Positions 54,421 to 64,000 of a DNA stretch of 64,000 bases are shown here, in pieces (the first letter of the stretch is position 1; the number at the start of each line of letters is the position of its first letter). The notes below the pieces were generated by a model that was not told where the DNA came from, ran no database searches, and saw only the letters and a program-made list of their open reading frames with translations. Position numbers and translations under genes: made by a program. Origin of the DNA: Pseudomonas maioricensis (GTDB lineage Bacteria > Pseudomonadota > Gammaproteobacteria > Pseudomonadales > Pseudomonadaceae); contig NZ_LOHG01000009.1 in NCBI RefSeq assembly GCF_022790535.1, positions 137,083-201,082 of the forward strand, in the 5' to 3' direction.

Positions 54421-55397
54421 GTCCGTCCTCCAATGTATGTAGCGACCACATCGATCCGACCGTGCCCCAGCTCATAGCTGATTTGACTCCGGGCCACACG
54501 ATCAAGGTGCCTATTTACCTGGCAGCATCGGCCGCCGTTGATAGGCGCGAAGTGTTGGGTGATTTGCTCGTAGCGATCACATGCGTACGCCGCCCGCAGC
54601 TCATGAAAACCTTTGAGATTGCCTGCATGTAGGGTGTCCCGCGCTGGGCGGACGATTTCCTGCAGAACGTTCAGGTAGCTTTCGTTTGGCGCAATCAGGT
54701 TGCGGCTACCTGCAGGCAATACCTGCCGTGCAAACTCAAGTGCATCTCGAACATCGACATCCACCGCAATCCAACGGGGCGCCGAGGCGCCGGCGCGGCC
54801 TCCTTTGGTGCCATCCTGAATGTTTATCCTTCCTAGGTCAGTAGCCTCACGGCTTAGCCGTGGCAGGTCACCCAAGATGGCTTCACGCAAGCGCATGCCG
54901 GTGGCTCGCGCCAATAGAACGATCGCAGCGGCCCGCAGTTGATGTTGGCTGCAAAGCGCATCGACGATCTGTTTCACCTGTTCGCGATTCTGGCCTTGCG
55001 GCACTGATTGTCGAACCCCGTTGCGCTGCATACCTAACGCCTTGCTCGGACTTGGCAGCTTCACGTACTGATCACCGCGAAGCGCGGCCATGGTCCTGTT
55101 AACGCTGGATAGCCGGTTTTGTGCAGTGCTGATGGCGAGCTCACCGCGCGCTACAACGTCGCGCAGATACGCCGCATAGTCGGCCAACACCTTCCGATTA
55201 ATCTGCCGCGCATCATTAATGCCGGGCCCCTGTTCGGAGCGGCACCACTTCACGAATGCCTGCCACCGATCACAGTGCGCCTTGACCGTGCCGTAATGGC
55301 CTCCGCCGAACATGCCTTTCAGCGCCTGCGGTCCTGCGTAGCTCAACTGCCTGCCGTAGCCGAAATTGCGGCCATTCCGCCTACCTATCAATGCCAT
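54417..55397 (-). CDS. Tyrosine recombinase (phage integrase family, ICE/plasmid type)
   Basis: 326 residues from the ATG at 55397 (GAGGTGAT seven bases upstream). SAM-like N-terminal domain (about 33-108) and catalytic domain with Arg169 (GMRLREA), His265/Arg268 (FHELR), His312 (LGHGR) and Tyr321 (ATYIGG), the complete active set. The nucleophile tyrosine is unusually close to the C-terminus. It differs from the P4-type enzyme at 56346 and probably serves another step or an older insertion. Confidence 0.85.
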   Translation of the reverse strand: MALIGRRNGRNFGYGRQLSYAGPQALKGMFGGGHYGTVKAHCDRWQAFVKWCRSEQGPGINDARQINRKVLADYAAYLRDVVARGELAISTAQNRLSSVNRTMAALRGDQYVKLPSPSKALGMQRNGVRQSVPQGQNREQVKQIVDALCSQHQLRAAAIVLLARATGMRLREAILGDLPRLSREATDLGRINIQDGTKGGRAGASAPRWIAVDVDVRDALEFARQVLPAGSRNLIAPNESYLNVLQEIVRPARDTLHAGNLKGFHELRAAYACDRYEQITQHFAPINGGRCCQVNRHLDRVARSQISYELGHGRIDVVATYIGGRT

Positions 55398-55818
55398 GTC
55401 GATCACCTCTTCACCTGGTCTCAGACTTTCGCCCCACGTCATCCCGCCAAGAATGCTGAGTGTTATCAGGGATCAAGGCCCCTGCGGCCTGTGGGGTGTC
55501 CTCTAGCGCGGGACTGGCGGCTCCTTACGACCGGGAGCAAGGGCATCTCATGATCTGGCCTCCTGAGCACCGTTACCGGTGGGCGGGTGGAGGCAGCACT
55601 GGCTGACGAGACCAGCGCCTGAAGATCCTGAGTCGGGTGAACGCAGCGGTGCGATGACCGGGGCATGCCTGACTGTCAGTCAGGTGCAGTCCATTCCCTG
55701 GTCTGCGGCACCATCATCTGTAGCGCTGTTGCTGGTGATATCGGCGTTTGTCACGCCGATTGTCACGAGGAGAGTTGCGGCAAAGCCCCGTTCTATATGG
55801 GCTGCAGCAGTGGTAGGA

Positions 55819-55853
55819 GCGCCCGTCTCTTTCCAGTAGAAAGAGACGGGCGC
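55819..55853. repeat. Perfect 14-bp inverted repeat
   Basis: GCGCCCGTCTCTTT and AAAGAGACGGGCGC with a 7-base loop CCAGTAG. Unlike the REP families of the window. No U-run follows on either side. Confidence 0.7.
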
Positions 55854-56215
55854 AGGTTGGCGCAAGATTTGGCCAAGCGGATAGGTTGCTGCAGGGCAGC
55901 GAAGTAGGAAGTGTCGTTGGCACACGAGGGCCATGATCTGAAGTAGGCATCCATCACCGGGGAGGTGACCGGGCGAGCTGCCGGATGCTAATCGCCCTTG
56001 GGGAGAACCACCGCGGGAGCGGCATGACCTTTAAGGTTCGGGTCACCTGGGGTGCTGTCATCGACAGCGTTTGCACGGCCAGTTCTACGCCTGTGGATAA
56101 ACCCGGTCAAGGGCCGAAATTCAGCGCTTTTGGGGGCGTGCAAAGTGGTTATCCATCGGTGGAATTCCGTGGTAAGTCACGGACAAAGTCGTGGCTTTTA
56201 GCTCTTTAAAGTGAG

Positions 56216-56258
56216 GTCCATCCAAACAGGGCGGCTTTGCAGCCCAGTTTGGATGGAC
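56216..56258. repeat. Large hairpin after the P4-type integrase gene
   Basis: Perfect 12-bp stem GTCCATCCAAAC / GTTTGGATGGAC plus an inner GGGC/GCCC stem. It lies about 90 bases after the integrase stop; possible terminator or recombination-related structure. Confidence 0.65.
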
Positions 56259-56345
56259 CCGTGCTAAAAAGCGGATAAGCGAGGCTGCCTGCCCCGAATC
56301 TTGAGCGCTCAAATGTTGCTGCTGCCGTTCTTGCGCTGTACAGAG

Positions 56346-57602
56346 CTAGCGGATCGGCACCACGTTATTGTCTCTGACTTGACCGTATGCAGAGGCGAGC
56401 AGGCTGCCGGTGGCGGCCTTCTGGATGTACTCACTCCACCAGGCCATCATCGGGCGCCGGCGCTCGATGTAATCGGCTCGGTTGTAGGCGCTGCGCACCT
56501 CATCCTTGTCGACGTGCGCCAGTGCGACCTCAATGAGTTCCGGGTCCCACCCATGCTCATTCAAAATGGTGCTGGCCATCGAGCGCATGCCGTGGCTGAC
56601 TAACCGATCCTGGAACCCCATGCGTTTCAACGCCATGTTGGCAGTTTGGCTATTGGCGTGGGTGCGCGGATTTCTGTCTGCCGGGAAGACGTATTCGCGA
56701 TGGCCGCTGTGAGTCTTCAGTGACTCCAGCAACGCGACAGCGTGATCACTCAAAGGAATGCTGTGTGGGCGGCGCTTCTTCATCCGCTCCGCAGGGATAG
56801 TCCAAACGCGCCTTTCAAAGTCGATGTCTGCCCAGCGAGTAGTCGCCGCCTCCGCGGGGCGAGTCATCGTGTGCAACTGCCATTCGATCAGGCAGCGGGT
56901 GGTGCGTTTGATGCTGGCGTTCGCGATCTCCAGCATGAGCTCGGGGAGCTCTTCGGGTGGAAGCGCAGCCATGTTCTCTTTCTTGGGCTTTTTGAAAACC
57001 GCCCTGATCCCGCTGAGCGGGTTGGCGAAGATCAGGCCGGAATTTACACCGTAGGTCATGATCTCGTTTAGCCGCTGGCTAAGCCGTTTGACCGTCTCCA
57101 GGCTGCCTTTCGCTTCTATTGGTCGAAGCAATGCGATCACCATCGGTGCGGTGATTTTCGTCAGTGGTGTCGTCCTCAAGTCGGGGAATACATGCAGCGA
57201 GAGCGACCGCCAAATGTCCTCGGCGTAGGCCGGGGTCACCGAGTCTTTCTTGAGCTCGAACCAGGCGGTGGCCACGTTCTCGAAGGTGTGTTCCGTTTCT
57301 GCGCGCTTGGCTTCATTCAACGTATTGCGCTGTACCTTCGGATCGATCCCTTGGGCGAGCAGCTCGCGTGCATCGACTGCCATCTTTCGTGCGTTGGCCA
57401 GTGACAGTTCAGGATAGGTCCCGAAGCCGATGTTGATGCGCTTCTTGGTCACCGGTTCGCGGTAGTTGAAATTCCACAGCAACGAGCCGTTGCTGCGTAC
57501 GCGGAGCTGTAAACCGTCACCGTCTGTAAGGACGTAATCCTTGGACGCGGGTTTGACTCCCTTGAGCTGTCGATCGGAGAGGCGGAGGTTTTGAGCAGGC
57601 AT
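56346..57602 (-). CDS. P4-type tyrosine integrase (island integrase)
   Basis: 418 residues, start ATG 57602 with GAGGAGA seven bases upstream. N-terminal DUF4102 arm domain (LSDRQLKGVKPASKDYVLTDG at 8-28; INIGFGTYPELSLANARK), core-binding domain, and catalytic Arg248 (MTRPAEA), His337/Arg340 (HGMRS), His363 (ALAHVD) and Tyr373 (SAYNRADY). The set is complete, so it should be active. The gene lies 187 bases from the 3' end of ssrA and reads away from it, the usual arrangement of islands inserted at a tmRNA. Confidence 0.93.
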   Translation of the reverse strand: MPAQNLRLSDRQLKGVKPASKDYVLTDGDGLQLRVRSNGSLLWNFNYREPVTKKRINIGFGTYPELSLANARKMAVDARELLAQGIDPKVQRNTLNEAKRAETEHTFENVATAWFELKKDSVTPAYAEDIWRSLSLHVFPDLRTTPLTKITAPMVIALLRPIEAKGSLETVKRLSQRLNEIMTYGVNSGLIFANPLSGIRAVFKKPKKENMAALPPEELPELMLEIANASIKRTTRCLIEWQLHTMTRPAEAATTRWADIDFERRVWTIPAERMKKRRPHSIPLSDHAVALLESLKTHSGHREYVFPADRNPRTHANSQTANMALKRMGFQDRLVSHGMRSMASTILNEHGWDPELIEVALAHVDKDEVRSAYNRADYIERRRPMMAWWSEYIQKAATGSLLASAYGQVRDNNVVPIR

Positions 57603-57752
57603 GAGATTCTCCTCAGGCACTGATTCGGTATTCCAAAGATTAGCACCGAGTGAGGTGGAATACCGCCTGGAATACCCGAACGGTTGGAACTCAAAAACTC
57701 TCAAAAGACCGCAAAAGCGCTGGAGGCCGCGTATTTCCTGGGTTTCAGGCAC

Positions 57753-57784
57753 AAAAAAAGACGTCCGTGGACGTCTTTTTTTGA
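57753..57784. terminator. Bidirectional terminator after ssrA
   Basis: AAAAAAAGACGTCC-GT-GGACGTCTTTTTTT, perfect palindromic stem (57753-57766 with 57769-57782), seven bases from the ssrA 3' end. Confidence 0.9.
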
Positions 57785-57789
57785 TCATT

Positions 57790-58177
57790 TGGTGGAGCCG
57801 GGGGGATTTGAACCCCCGTCCGCCAGTACTCCGCTGTCGGTCCTACATGCTTAGCCGTGTCTATTAAGTTAACCCTCAGCGACCCGACGGGCAGGGTGCT
57901 TTGGGCGAGCTGTGTAAGTTTTAGCCGATTCGTCCACAGCGTACTGCACGGCGATTCTGTTCTATATGACAATCATTTTGGGTTTACAGACATCCCCTGA
58001 TGATTGCTGGAGCCGAAGCTACCAGAAGTGCGGCTAGGCTGCTTACGCAGCTAGTTGAGCACCGTAGTTATCGTCATTGGCAACTATAGAAAGTTGCAAC
58101 AGTGGATTTACGACTTCTGTTACCAAGTCGGCATGCACCTAAAGTTTCATCACCGGCGTCGAATCCTAATCGGCCCC
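57790..58177 (-). ncRNA. ssrA: Transfer-messenger RNA (tmRNA)
   Basis: 388-base one-piece tmRNA. The 5' end starts GGGGCCGATTAGGATTCGAC and the 3' end is a tRNA-like TTCAAATCCCCCCGGCTCC with encoded CCA (57790-57792). The tag frame (58081-58043) reads ANDDNYGAQLAA and stops with TAA. It rescues stalled ribosomes and marks the products for proteolysis. Its 3' end is a common integration site, and an integrase lies next to it; the 3' sequence is intact here. Confidence 0.97.
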
Positions 58178-58285
58178 AGGTGACTGCTTTCGCAGTCAGG
58201 TCGCGGAGTGTACTCCAATGAGCTCCTCGCGTCGACCTTCTGGCGCATCCGTTTTCGGCCAGCCAGGGGCTGGCCGAAATGCGAA

Positions 58286-58570
58286 TTACTTGGCGCCTTC
58301 GCTGGCCGACCCAGTGTTTTTCAGCTTGGTGATGGTTTTGGTGGTCAGCTCTATACACGTTTTATCGTCGCCAGCTTTTTGGGCTTTTACCGCATCGGCT
58401 TGGGTTTTCTCGATTTCAGCTTTAGTGTCGGCCGACATGTTGGCATTGGCTGAAGTATGGGCATCCTTCAGCGTCTGCAGGTTGGCACCACACAGGTCAT
58501 CGGCGGCGAAAGCCGGGGAACCCAACAGGGCGGCGGTGAGGAACAATCCAGTAAGTGCTGTGCGCTTCAT
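58286..58570 (-). CDS. Small periplasmic helical protein
   Basis: 94 residues, signal peptide 1-22 (ends SPAFA). Mature part is helical, Lys/Ala-rich (DLCGANLQTLKDAHTSANANM) with two cysteines that can form a disulfide. Conserved beside ssrA in pseudomonads as far as I recall; function unknown. Good AAAGGAG site before the ATG at 58570. Confidence 0.78.
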   Translation of the reverse strand: MKRTALTGLFLTAALLGSPAFAADDLCGANLQTLKDAHTSANANMSADTKAEIEKTQADAVKAQKAGDDKTCIELTTKTITKLKNTGSASEGAK

Positions 58571-58783
58571 GTGTATCTCCTTTTAAGCCTGTGGACTCGG
58601 TGTGGCCGGTCGATGAGGCCTGTAGCCGAGGTCTGTGAGTAAGCCCGACTACAGAATTGGCGGGCTCACAGAAACTGACTGCTCACAAACGCAGGGGTTC
58701 TATTTTTTTTCGTGCTCATGTGAAAAAGCCATATTTCGTGATAAGGGCACCAAAATGGGGCGATTGCCGCTGTTATGTCGCGA

Positions 58784-61594
58784 TCAGGCAGTTTTGGCCT
58801 GTGTGACGCGATCTACTAGATACACCAACCCGTGGTAGTCGATACCGCCATGTTGTGAGAGGCCGATCTCGCATGTGCGGCTGGTCGAAATGCCTTCGTT
58901 GCACTGCTGGACCGCTTCTTTGAGGGTGCGCAGCGAGTGTGCGTTCAGCTCGGGTGTGGTGAAGCCTTTGTCGCCCGCAAAGCCGCAGCAATGGATGCCT
59001 TCAGGGATGACGACGTTGATGCTGCACAGGCGCGCCAGCTCGATTAGCGCCTGACTTTCACCCAGATGCTGAGTGCTGCACGTGACGTGCACGGCGATCG
59101 GTTCTTGCTGTGGCGTGAAGGTCAGTTTGTCGAGCAGATGCGTGCGGATAAAGCGCACGGGATCGTACAGATCGAGGCCTGTTTCCTTGAGGTTTTCAAC
59201 CAGGCGCAAGGTGCAGGGGCTGGTGTCGCAATAGATTGGGTCGAGCCCACCCCGGCTGGCTTTGCCGAGCGCGGCGAGCAGTTGCTCACGTTTGCTGTCG
59301 GCTTGCTCCTTGTAACCTTTTGACGCAAAAGGCTGGCCGCAGCACAGGTTGTCCTGATCTTCGGGGAATACCACTTGGTAGCCTGCTTTTTCGAGCAGGC
59401 CACGGGTTTTATCCAGTAGCGACATTTGTTCTTTATCACCCGCTGCGGGGCCCATCACCCGGGATACACAGGCTGCGAGGTAAACCACTCGCGGACGTTG
59501 GTCCTCGATGGGCGGGGTAAAGCGTATCGCTTGTTCAGGCTGCGGCATGGCGGGGGACCATTGCGGCACTCGACCGGCCGAGGCTTTGCTCAGCGCGGCG
59601 GAAATTTTGGCGAGACGCGGCGCACCGAGCAGCATGCGTGCGCCATTGGCGGCATGCAGGGTGAAGCGCGCGCCTTGCAGCATGGTCTTGAAGTGATTGG
59701 CCATCCAGCCCGCAGCCTGTGCATGACTGGCTTCCTGGCTGCGCAGTTTTTTGACCAGTTCGCCGGTGTTGATCCCTACAGGGCAGCGCTGTGCGCACAG
59801 ACCGGTGGCTGCGCAGGTTTCGATTCCTTGATAGTGGTAGGCCTTTTCCAGTTCATCGGTGTTGGTACCCGCTCGTTTGCGCGCCTGAATGTCTCGCCAG
59901 ATGACGATGCGTTGTCGCGGGCTGAGGGTCAGGCCTTTGGAGGGGCAGACCGGTTCGCAGAAGCCGCACTCGATGCACTTGTCGATGATTTCGTCGGCTG
60001 CGGGTAAAGGCTTGAGGTGCTTGAGGTGGATCTGCGGGTCCTCACTCAGGACCACGTCAGGGTTGAGAATGCCGTTGGGGTCGAGCAGGCGTTTGAGTTG
60101 CCACATCAGTTGGTAAGCATCGTGGCCCCATTCCAGTTCAACGAAGGGGGCCATGTTGCGGCCGGTGCCGTGCTCGGCTTTGAGCGAGCCGCCAAACTCG
60201 ACCGCCACCAGTTGCGCCACGTCTTCCATGAACGCCTGATAGCGGGCGACTTCTTCCGGGTTGTTGAAGCCCTGAGTGAACACGAAGTGCAGATTACCTT
60301 CCAGGGCATGGCCGAACAGGATGGCTTCGTCGTAGTGGTGTTTGTCGAACAGCGCAATGAGGCGACGCACGCCGTTGGCCAGTTCCTCAACGGGGAAGGT
60401 GACGTCTTCGATGATCACCGTGGTGCCGGTCTGCCGCACGGCGCCGACGGCGGGGAAGGTGTCTTTGCGGATGGCCCACAGGCGGGCGTTTTCCAGCGGG
60501 TCTTCGGTGAAGTCGACCTGCTTCTCCACCGGGAACGACGCCAGAGAAGTCATGATCTGCGCCAGTTGCTCGTGCAGCAGCGGGCTGGATGCCGCGCGGG
60601 CTTCGATCAGTAGCGCGCAGGCATTTGTCGACAGTTCACGTACGAATGCGGGCATACCGGGTTTGTTCTGCACCGAGCGCATGCTGCGTCGGTCGAGTAA
60701 CTCGACGGCGGCCACAGGTTGGCTTTTCAGGACGGTGACGGCGTTGCAGCAGGTTTCCACATCCGGGAAGACGATCAGGGCCGAGGCTTTATGAGGATGA
60801 TCGACGACGGTGTCGTACGTCACCGCGCTGATGAAGCCCAACGTGCCTTCGGAACCCACTAGCAGATGGCTGAGGATATCCAGTGGCTCGTCAAAATCCA
60901 CGAGGGCGTTGAGTGACAGGCCGGTGGTGTTTTTCAGGCGGTATTTGTGGCGAATTTTGGCGGCCAATTCGGTATTGGCACGGGTCTCGCGGCTCAGTCT
61001 GGCGAGTTGTTCCAGCAGGTCAGCGTGGCTGATGCGAAAGGCAGCCACGCTGTCGGGGTCTTCAGTATCGATGCGCGTACCGTCGGCGAGCACCAAGCGT
61101 ATGCCAGCCAGCGTGTGATAGGTATTTTGCGCCGTACCACAGCACATGCCGCTGGCATTGTTGGCCACGATGCCACCGATTTTGCAGGCATTGATGGACG
61201 CCGGGTCTGGCCCGATCTTGCGTCCGTAAGGTGCGAGCCAGGCATTGGCCTGCGCGCCGATCACGCCGGGTTGCAGGCGTATCTGGGTGCCGTGCTCGCG
61301 TACTTCGCGGCCATTCCAGTTATCGCCGAGTACCAACAGCACCGAATCGCTGATGGCCTGGCCCGAAAGGCTGGTGCCTGCTGCGCGAAAGGTCAGCGGT
61401 ACGTTTTCCCGCTGGGCCAGTTTCAACAGGCTGACCACTTCGTCTTCGGACTCAACGCGAATCACCAGCTTGGGGATCAAGCGGTAGAAGCTTGCGTCCG
61501 TGCCGAATGCCAGCGTTGAAAGCGGATCGTCGAAGCGTCGCTCGGCGGGGATAAGCCGAGCGACATCGGTCAGGAAGGGGGCAGGGAGGTTCAC
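58784..61594 (-). CDS. dld: FAD and iron-sulfur D-lactate dehydrogenase (quinone-dependent)
   Basis: 936 residues from a GTG at 61594 with GAGG six bases upstream. An N-terminal FAD-binding type 4 domain (RAAGTSLSGQA, GGIVANNASGMCCG, LLVGSEGTLGF) and FAD-oxidase C domain are fused to two 4Fe-4S motifs (CIECGFCEPVCP and CAATGLCAQRCP) and two cysteine-rich CCG blocks (CCGQPFASKGY and CCGFAGDKGF). The family includes D-lactate dehydrogenase of P. stutzeri and relatives of GlcDF. The lldP-lldD neighbours make D-lactate the likely substrate; D-2-hydroxyglutarate is the main alternative. Confidence 0.88.
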   Translation of the reverse strand: MNLPAPFLTDVARLIPAERRFDDPLSTLAFGTDASFYRLIPKLVIRVESEDEVVSLLKLAQRENVPLTFRAAGTSLSGQAISDSVLLVLGDNWNGREVREHGTQIRLQPGVIGAQANAWLAPYGRKIGPDPASINACKIGGIVANNASGMCCGTAQNTYHTLAGIRLVLADGTRIDTEDPDSVAAFRISHADLLEQLARLSRETRANTELAAKIRHKYRLKNTTGLSLNALVDFDEPLDILSHLLVGSEGTLGFISAVTYDTVVDHPHKASALIVFPDVETCCNAVTVLKSQPVAAVELLDRRSMRSVQNKPGMPAFVRELSTNACALLIEARAASSPLLHEQLAQIMTSLASFPVEKQVDFTEDPLENARLWAIRKDTFPAVGAVRQTGTTVIIEDVTFPVEELANGVRRLIALFDKHHYDEAILFGHALEGNLHFVFTQGFNNPEEVARYQAFMEDVAQLVAVEFGGSLKAEHGTGRNMAPFVELEWGHDAYQLMWQLKRLLDPNGILNPDVVLSEDPQIHLKHLKPLPAADEIIDKCIECGFCEPVCPSKGLTLSPRQRIVIWRDIQARKRAGTNTDELEKAYHYQGIETCAATGLCAQRCPVGINTGELVKKLRSQEASHAQAAGWMANHFKTMLQGARFTLHAANGARMLLGAPRLAKISAALSKASAGRVPQWSPAMPQPEQAIRFTPPIEDQRPRVVYLAACVSRVMGPAAGDKEQMSLLDKTRGLLEKAGYQVVFPEDQDNLCCGQPFASKGYKEQADSKREQLLAALGKASRGGLDPIYCDTSPCTLRLVENLKETGLDLYDPVRFIRTHLLDKLTFTPQQEPIAVHVTCSTQHLGESQALIELARLCSINVVIPEGIHCCGFAGDKGFTTPELNAHSLRTLKEAVQQCNEGISTSRTCEIGLSQHGGIDYHGLVYLVDRVTQAKTA

Positions 61595-61674
61595 ACGGTC
61601 TTCCTCATGCAATCAGCTTTAGGGTGCCGCAGCATCTGGCGTGCCGCGTGCTTGCTGCTTCAGGTTGTACGGGC

Positions 61675-62820
61675 TTAAGCGCCTAGCTCACGGACCAGTG
61701 AATCGCGAGAAATCTCGCTGATGGATTTGGCTCCAGTCAGGACCATGGCCACGCGCATTTCCTTTTCAAACAGGTCGAGCAGGTTTTTCACTCCCGCTTC
61801 ACCGTGGGTGGCCAAGGCGTAGATAAACGCACGGCCAATCAGCACCGCATCGGCACCGAGGGCGATCATGCGCACCACGTCCAGGCCACTGCGGATCCCT
61901 GAATCTGCGAGGATTTTCAAGTCGCCCTTCACCGCGTCGGCAATGGCGGGCAAGGCACGGGCGCTGGACAGCACGCCATCGAGCTGACGGCCGCCATGGT
62001 TGGAAACGATGATGCCGTCGGCACCGAATTTCACGGCGTCGCGGGCGTCTTCGGGGTCAAGAATGCCTTTGATGAGCATCGGCCCGTCCCAGGTTTCGCG
62101 AATCCATTCCAGGTCTTTCCAGGAAATGGACGGATCGAAGTTATTGCCCAGCCAGCCAATGTAGTCGGCGAGCCCGGTGGGATTGCCGCGGTAGGTGGAA
62201 ATGTTGCCCAGATCATGGGGGCGACCATTTACACCAACATCCCATGCCCATTGAGGATGAGTCATGGCTTGCAGCACCCGGCGCATCGGGCCGTTTGCGC
62301 CGCTCATGCCATGGTGGGCGTCGCGGTAACGAGCGCCGGGCACCGGCATGTCGACGGTGAACACCAGCGTCTTGACCCCGGCAGCCTTGGCCCGCTCAAG
62401 GGCGTTGCGCATGAAGCCGCGGTCCTTGAGCACGTAGAGCTGAAACCAGATGGGGCGGTCGATGGCGGGAGCAACTTCTTCAATCGGGCAGACCGACACC
62501 GTGGACAAGGTAAACGGGATGCCTTTGGCCGCTGCCGCGCGCGCCGCCTGCACTTCGCCTCGCCGTGCATACATGCCGCACAGGCCGATAGGTGCCAGCG
62601 CCATGGGCATGCTCATGGACTCGCCGAACAACGTGGTATTCAGGCTCAGTTCCGACATGTTTTTCAGGACGCGCTGGCGTAAGGCAATGCTGGCAAGGTC
62701 CGAGACGTTATGGCGCAACGTGTGCTCGGCGTAGGCGCCGCCGTCGGCGTAATGAAACAGGAAGGGCGGCAGTTTGCGTTGCGCTGCGGCGCGGTAGTCA
62801 GTGGAGGCAGAAATAATCAT
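61675..62820 (-). CDS. lldD: L-lactate dehydrogenase (FMN, quinone-dependent)
   Basis: 381-residue FMN-dependent alpha-hydroxy acid dehydrogenase converting L-lactate to pyruvate at the inner membrane. Catalytic His275 is in [13 protein letters not shown] contacts APIGLCGM, the QLYV segment, Lys251 and [10 protein letters not shown] are present; length is standard. It lies between lldP and the D-lactate enzyme, so both lactate isomers are handled by one operon. Confidence 0.96.
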   Translation of the reverse strand: MIISASTDYRAAAQRKLPPFLFHYADGGAYAEHTLRHNVSDLASIALRQRVLKNMSELSLNTTLFGESMSMPMALAPIGLCGMYARRGEVQAARAAAAKGIPFTLSTVSVCPIEEVAPAIDRPIWFQLYVLKDRGFMRNALERAKAAGVKTLVFTVDMPVPGARYRDAHHGMSGANGPMRRVLQAMTHPQWAWDVGVNGRPHDLGNISTYRGNPTGLADYIGWLGNNFDPSISWKDLEWIRETWDGPMLIKGILDPEDARDAVKFGADGIIVSNHGGRQLDGVLSSARALPAIADAVKGDLKILADSGIRSGLDVVRMIALGADAVLIGRAFIYALATHGEAGVKNLLDLFEKEMRVAMVLTGAKSISEISRDSLVRELGA

Positions 62821-62889
62821 GGGCTCTCACAGCGTCGAGTAAGTGGGGCGAAGGCCGGGCGCACCTGAGCGCGCCCGACGCTCGTTTCA

Positions 62890-64000
62890 TCAGTGCACCA
62901 GCATGCCGGTGAACCAGTACGCCTGGGCGTAGGTCATGCAGCCAATAATCGTGGCGAAGAAAATGCTGTGCTTGAGGGTGAAGCGGAACAGGTCAGACTC
63001 TTTGCCGACCAGCCCGGTTGCTGCGCAAGCCACGGCGATGGACTGCGGCGAAATCATCTTGCCCGTCACGCCGCCGGTGGAGTTCGCCGCCACCATCAGC
63101 ACATCGCTGACGCCAACCTGATGCGCGGTGGTCGCTTGTAACGAGCCAAACAGCGCATTGGACGATGTGTCCGAGCCGGTCAGGAACACGCCCAGCCAGC
63201 CGAGGAATGGCGAGAAGAACGGGAAGGCTGCACCGGTTCCGGCCAATACCAGCGCCAGCGTCGAGGACATTCCCGAGTAGTTCATGACGAAGGCAAAGGC
63301 CAGCACCATGCCAATGGAGATGATCGCCCAGCGCAACTCTTTGAGGGTTTCTTTGAACGTGGTCAGGCCCGTCATTGGAGTGATCCGCAACACGAGCATC
63401 GCGAGGATGGCCGAGAACAGGATCGCGGTCCCCGAGGCGGCGATCAGGTCAAACTTGTAAACAGCAGGCATGGCTGTCGCGTTGGCAACGATAGGTGCAG
63501 TTTTCATCACCAGTTGATCGAGATGCGGGATGGGAATGTTTATCGTCCACGCCTGCATCGCGCCGCCAGCGGCAAACATGGCCTTGAAGGGTTTCAGTGT
63601 CCAGATGGTGACCATCACCGTGAGTATCAGGAAGGGAGACCATGCCTTGATGATTTGCCCGATGGTGTAGGGCGATTTAACCGATGTGCGGGGCTGACCA
63701 AAACCGCCAGGGCTGCCCATGACTGCTGCACCGCCGGACTGGATGATGTCGGTTTCCCCGGCTTTTTTGGGCTGCCAGACTTTGAGGAACAGGGTCAGCG
63801 ATACCATGCTGACCAGTGCCGAAGTGATATCGGGCAGTTCCGGGCCAATATAGTTGGAGGTGAGGTATTGGGTGATGCCGAAACTCACGCCTGCGACCAG
63901 CGCTGCAGGCCAGGTCTCCTTGACCCCTTTAACGCCATCCATCATGAACATCAGCCAGAACGGCACGAAGACCGACAGGAACGGCAATTGCCGACCTGCC
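62890..64000 (-). CDS. lldP: L-lactate permease, C-terminal part (cut by window end)
   Basis: About 370 residues of the LctP family with many hydrophobic helices and the typical [15 protein letters not shown] and [20 protein letters not shown] blocks. The frame is open through base 64000, so the N-terminus is outside; the ATG at 63987 is only internal. It imports lactate by proton symport. First visible gene of lldP-lldD-dld. Confidence 0.94.
   Translation of the reverse strand, partial: AGRQLPFLSVFVPFWLMFMMDGVKGVKETWPAALVAGVSFGITQYLTSNYIGPELPDITSALVSMVSLTLFLKVWQPKKAGETDIIQSGGAAVMGSPGGFGQPRTSVKSPYTIGQIIKAWSPFLILTVMVTIWTLKPFKAMFAAGGAMQAWTINIPIPHLDQLVMKTAPIVANATAMPAVYKFDLIAASGTAILFSAILAMLVLRITPMTGLTTFKETLKELRWAIISIGMVLAFAFVMNYSGMSSTLALVLAGTGAAFPFFSPFLGWLGVFLTGSDTSSNALFGSLQATTAHQVGVSDVLMVAANSTGGVTGKMISPQSIAVACAATGLVGKESDLFRFTLKHSIFFATIIGCMTYAQAYWFTGMLVH

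Larger units (their letters stand above)
55398..56345. other. 948-base gene-free, hairpin-rich region between two recombinases
   Basis: No credible gene on either strand. Strong structures: CCTGACT-GTC-AGTCAGG (55668-55684); 14-bp stem 55819-55832 with 55840-55853; GCATCC/GGATGC enclosing TCACC/GGTGA (55947-55988); and a large hairpin at 56216-56258. They could be recombination sites, a structured RNA or regulatory DNA. Confidence 0.5.

Noticed and set aside
55579-55907. Short frames in the region between the recombinases
   Set aside because: They cross strong hairpins in several frames without coding bias.
55398-56345. Retron or group II intron
   Set aside because: No reverse transcriptase is encoded anywhere nearby.

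Overview
The window is pseudomonad chromosome. The evidence is a tmRNA whose tag reads ANDDNYGAQLAA, a roxSR redox pair next to a dpp dipeptide-transport cluster in the order known from Pseudomonas, an OprD-family porin, galactarate and lactate modules, and many Pseudomonas-type REP inverted repeats. Gene content (Het-C protein, HglS, YfaZ, DUF3182, DUF6124) fits the fluorescens/syringae lineage better than P. aeruginosa. The species cannot be fixed from this sequence.

Layout. 1-2124: end of a PepSY/flavodoxin/FNR reductase. 2270-14927 (minus): dipeptide uptake locus with four paralogous binding proteins, the porin OpdP and DppBCDF. 15056-17275: a Het-C family protein. 17494-20274: a SIMPL protein divergent from roxSR. 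20361-22097: a YddA-type ABC exporter. 22191-27374: a GntR/FadR regulator followed by kdgD, an MFS transporter and garD, together taking galactarate/glucarate towards 2-oxoglutarate semialdehyde; a zinc alcohol dehydrogenase follows. 28973-32711: small stress or envelope genes. 32938-34421: an esterase and a DoxX protein. 34803-40012: a probable lysine/pipecolate segment (AmaA-like oxidase, hglS, class III aminotransferase). 40310-45349: assorted housekeeping and envelope genes separated by REPs.

45.4-57.6 kb is accessory. It has a RelBE-like pair whose toxin is frameshifted, an SDR remnant, and then an island next to the 3' end of ssrA. The island holds a P4-type integrase, a second tyrosine recombinase with a small partner gene, an AT-richer 1003-residue SF2 helicase with a nuclease-like C-terminus, a MazG-like pyrophosphohydrolase, and a DUF2075 nuclease-helicase broken by one frameshift. 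Helicase + MazG-like + DUF2075 is the best candidate here for an undescribed (probably defence) module. I saw no REP elements between about 47 kb and the window end.

58286-64000 returns to ordinary chromosome: a small periplasmic protein and the lactate genes lldP-lldD-dld (minus), with lldP cut by the window end.
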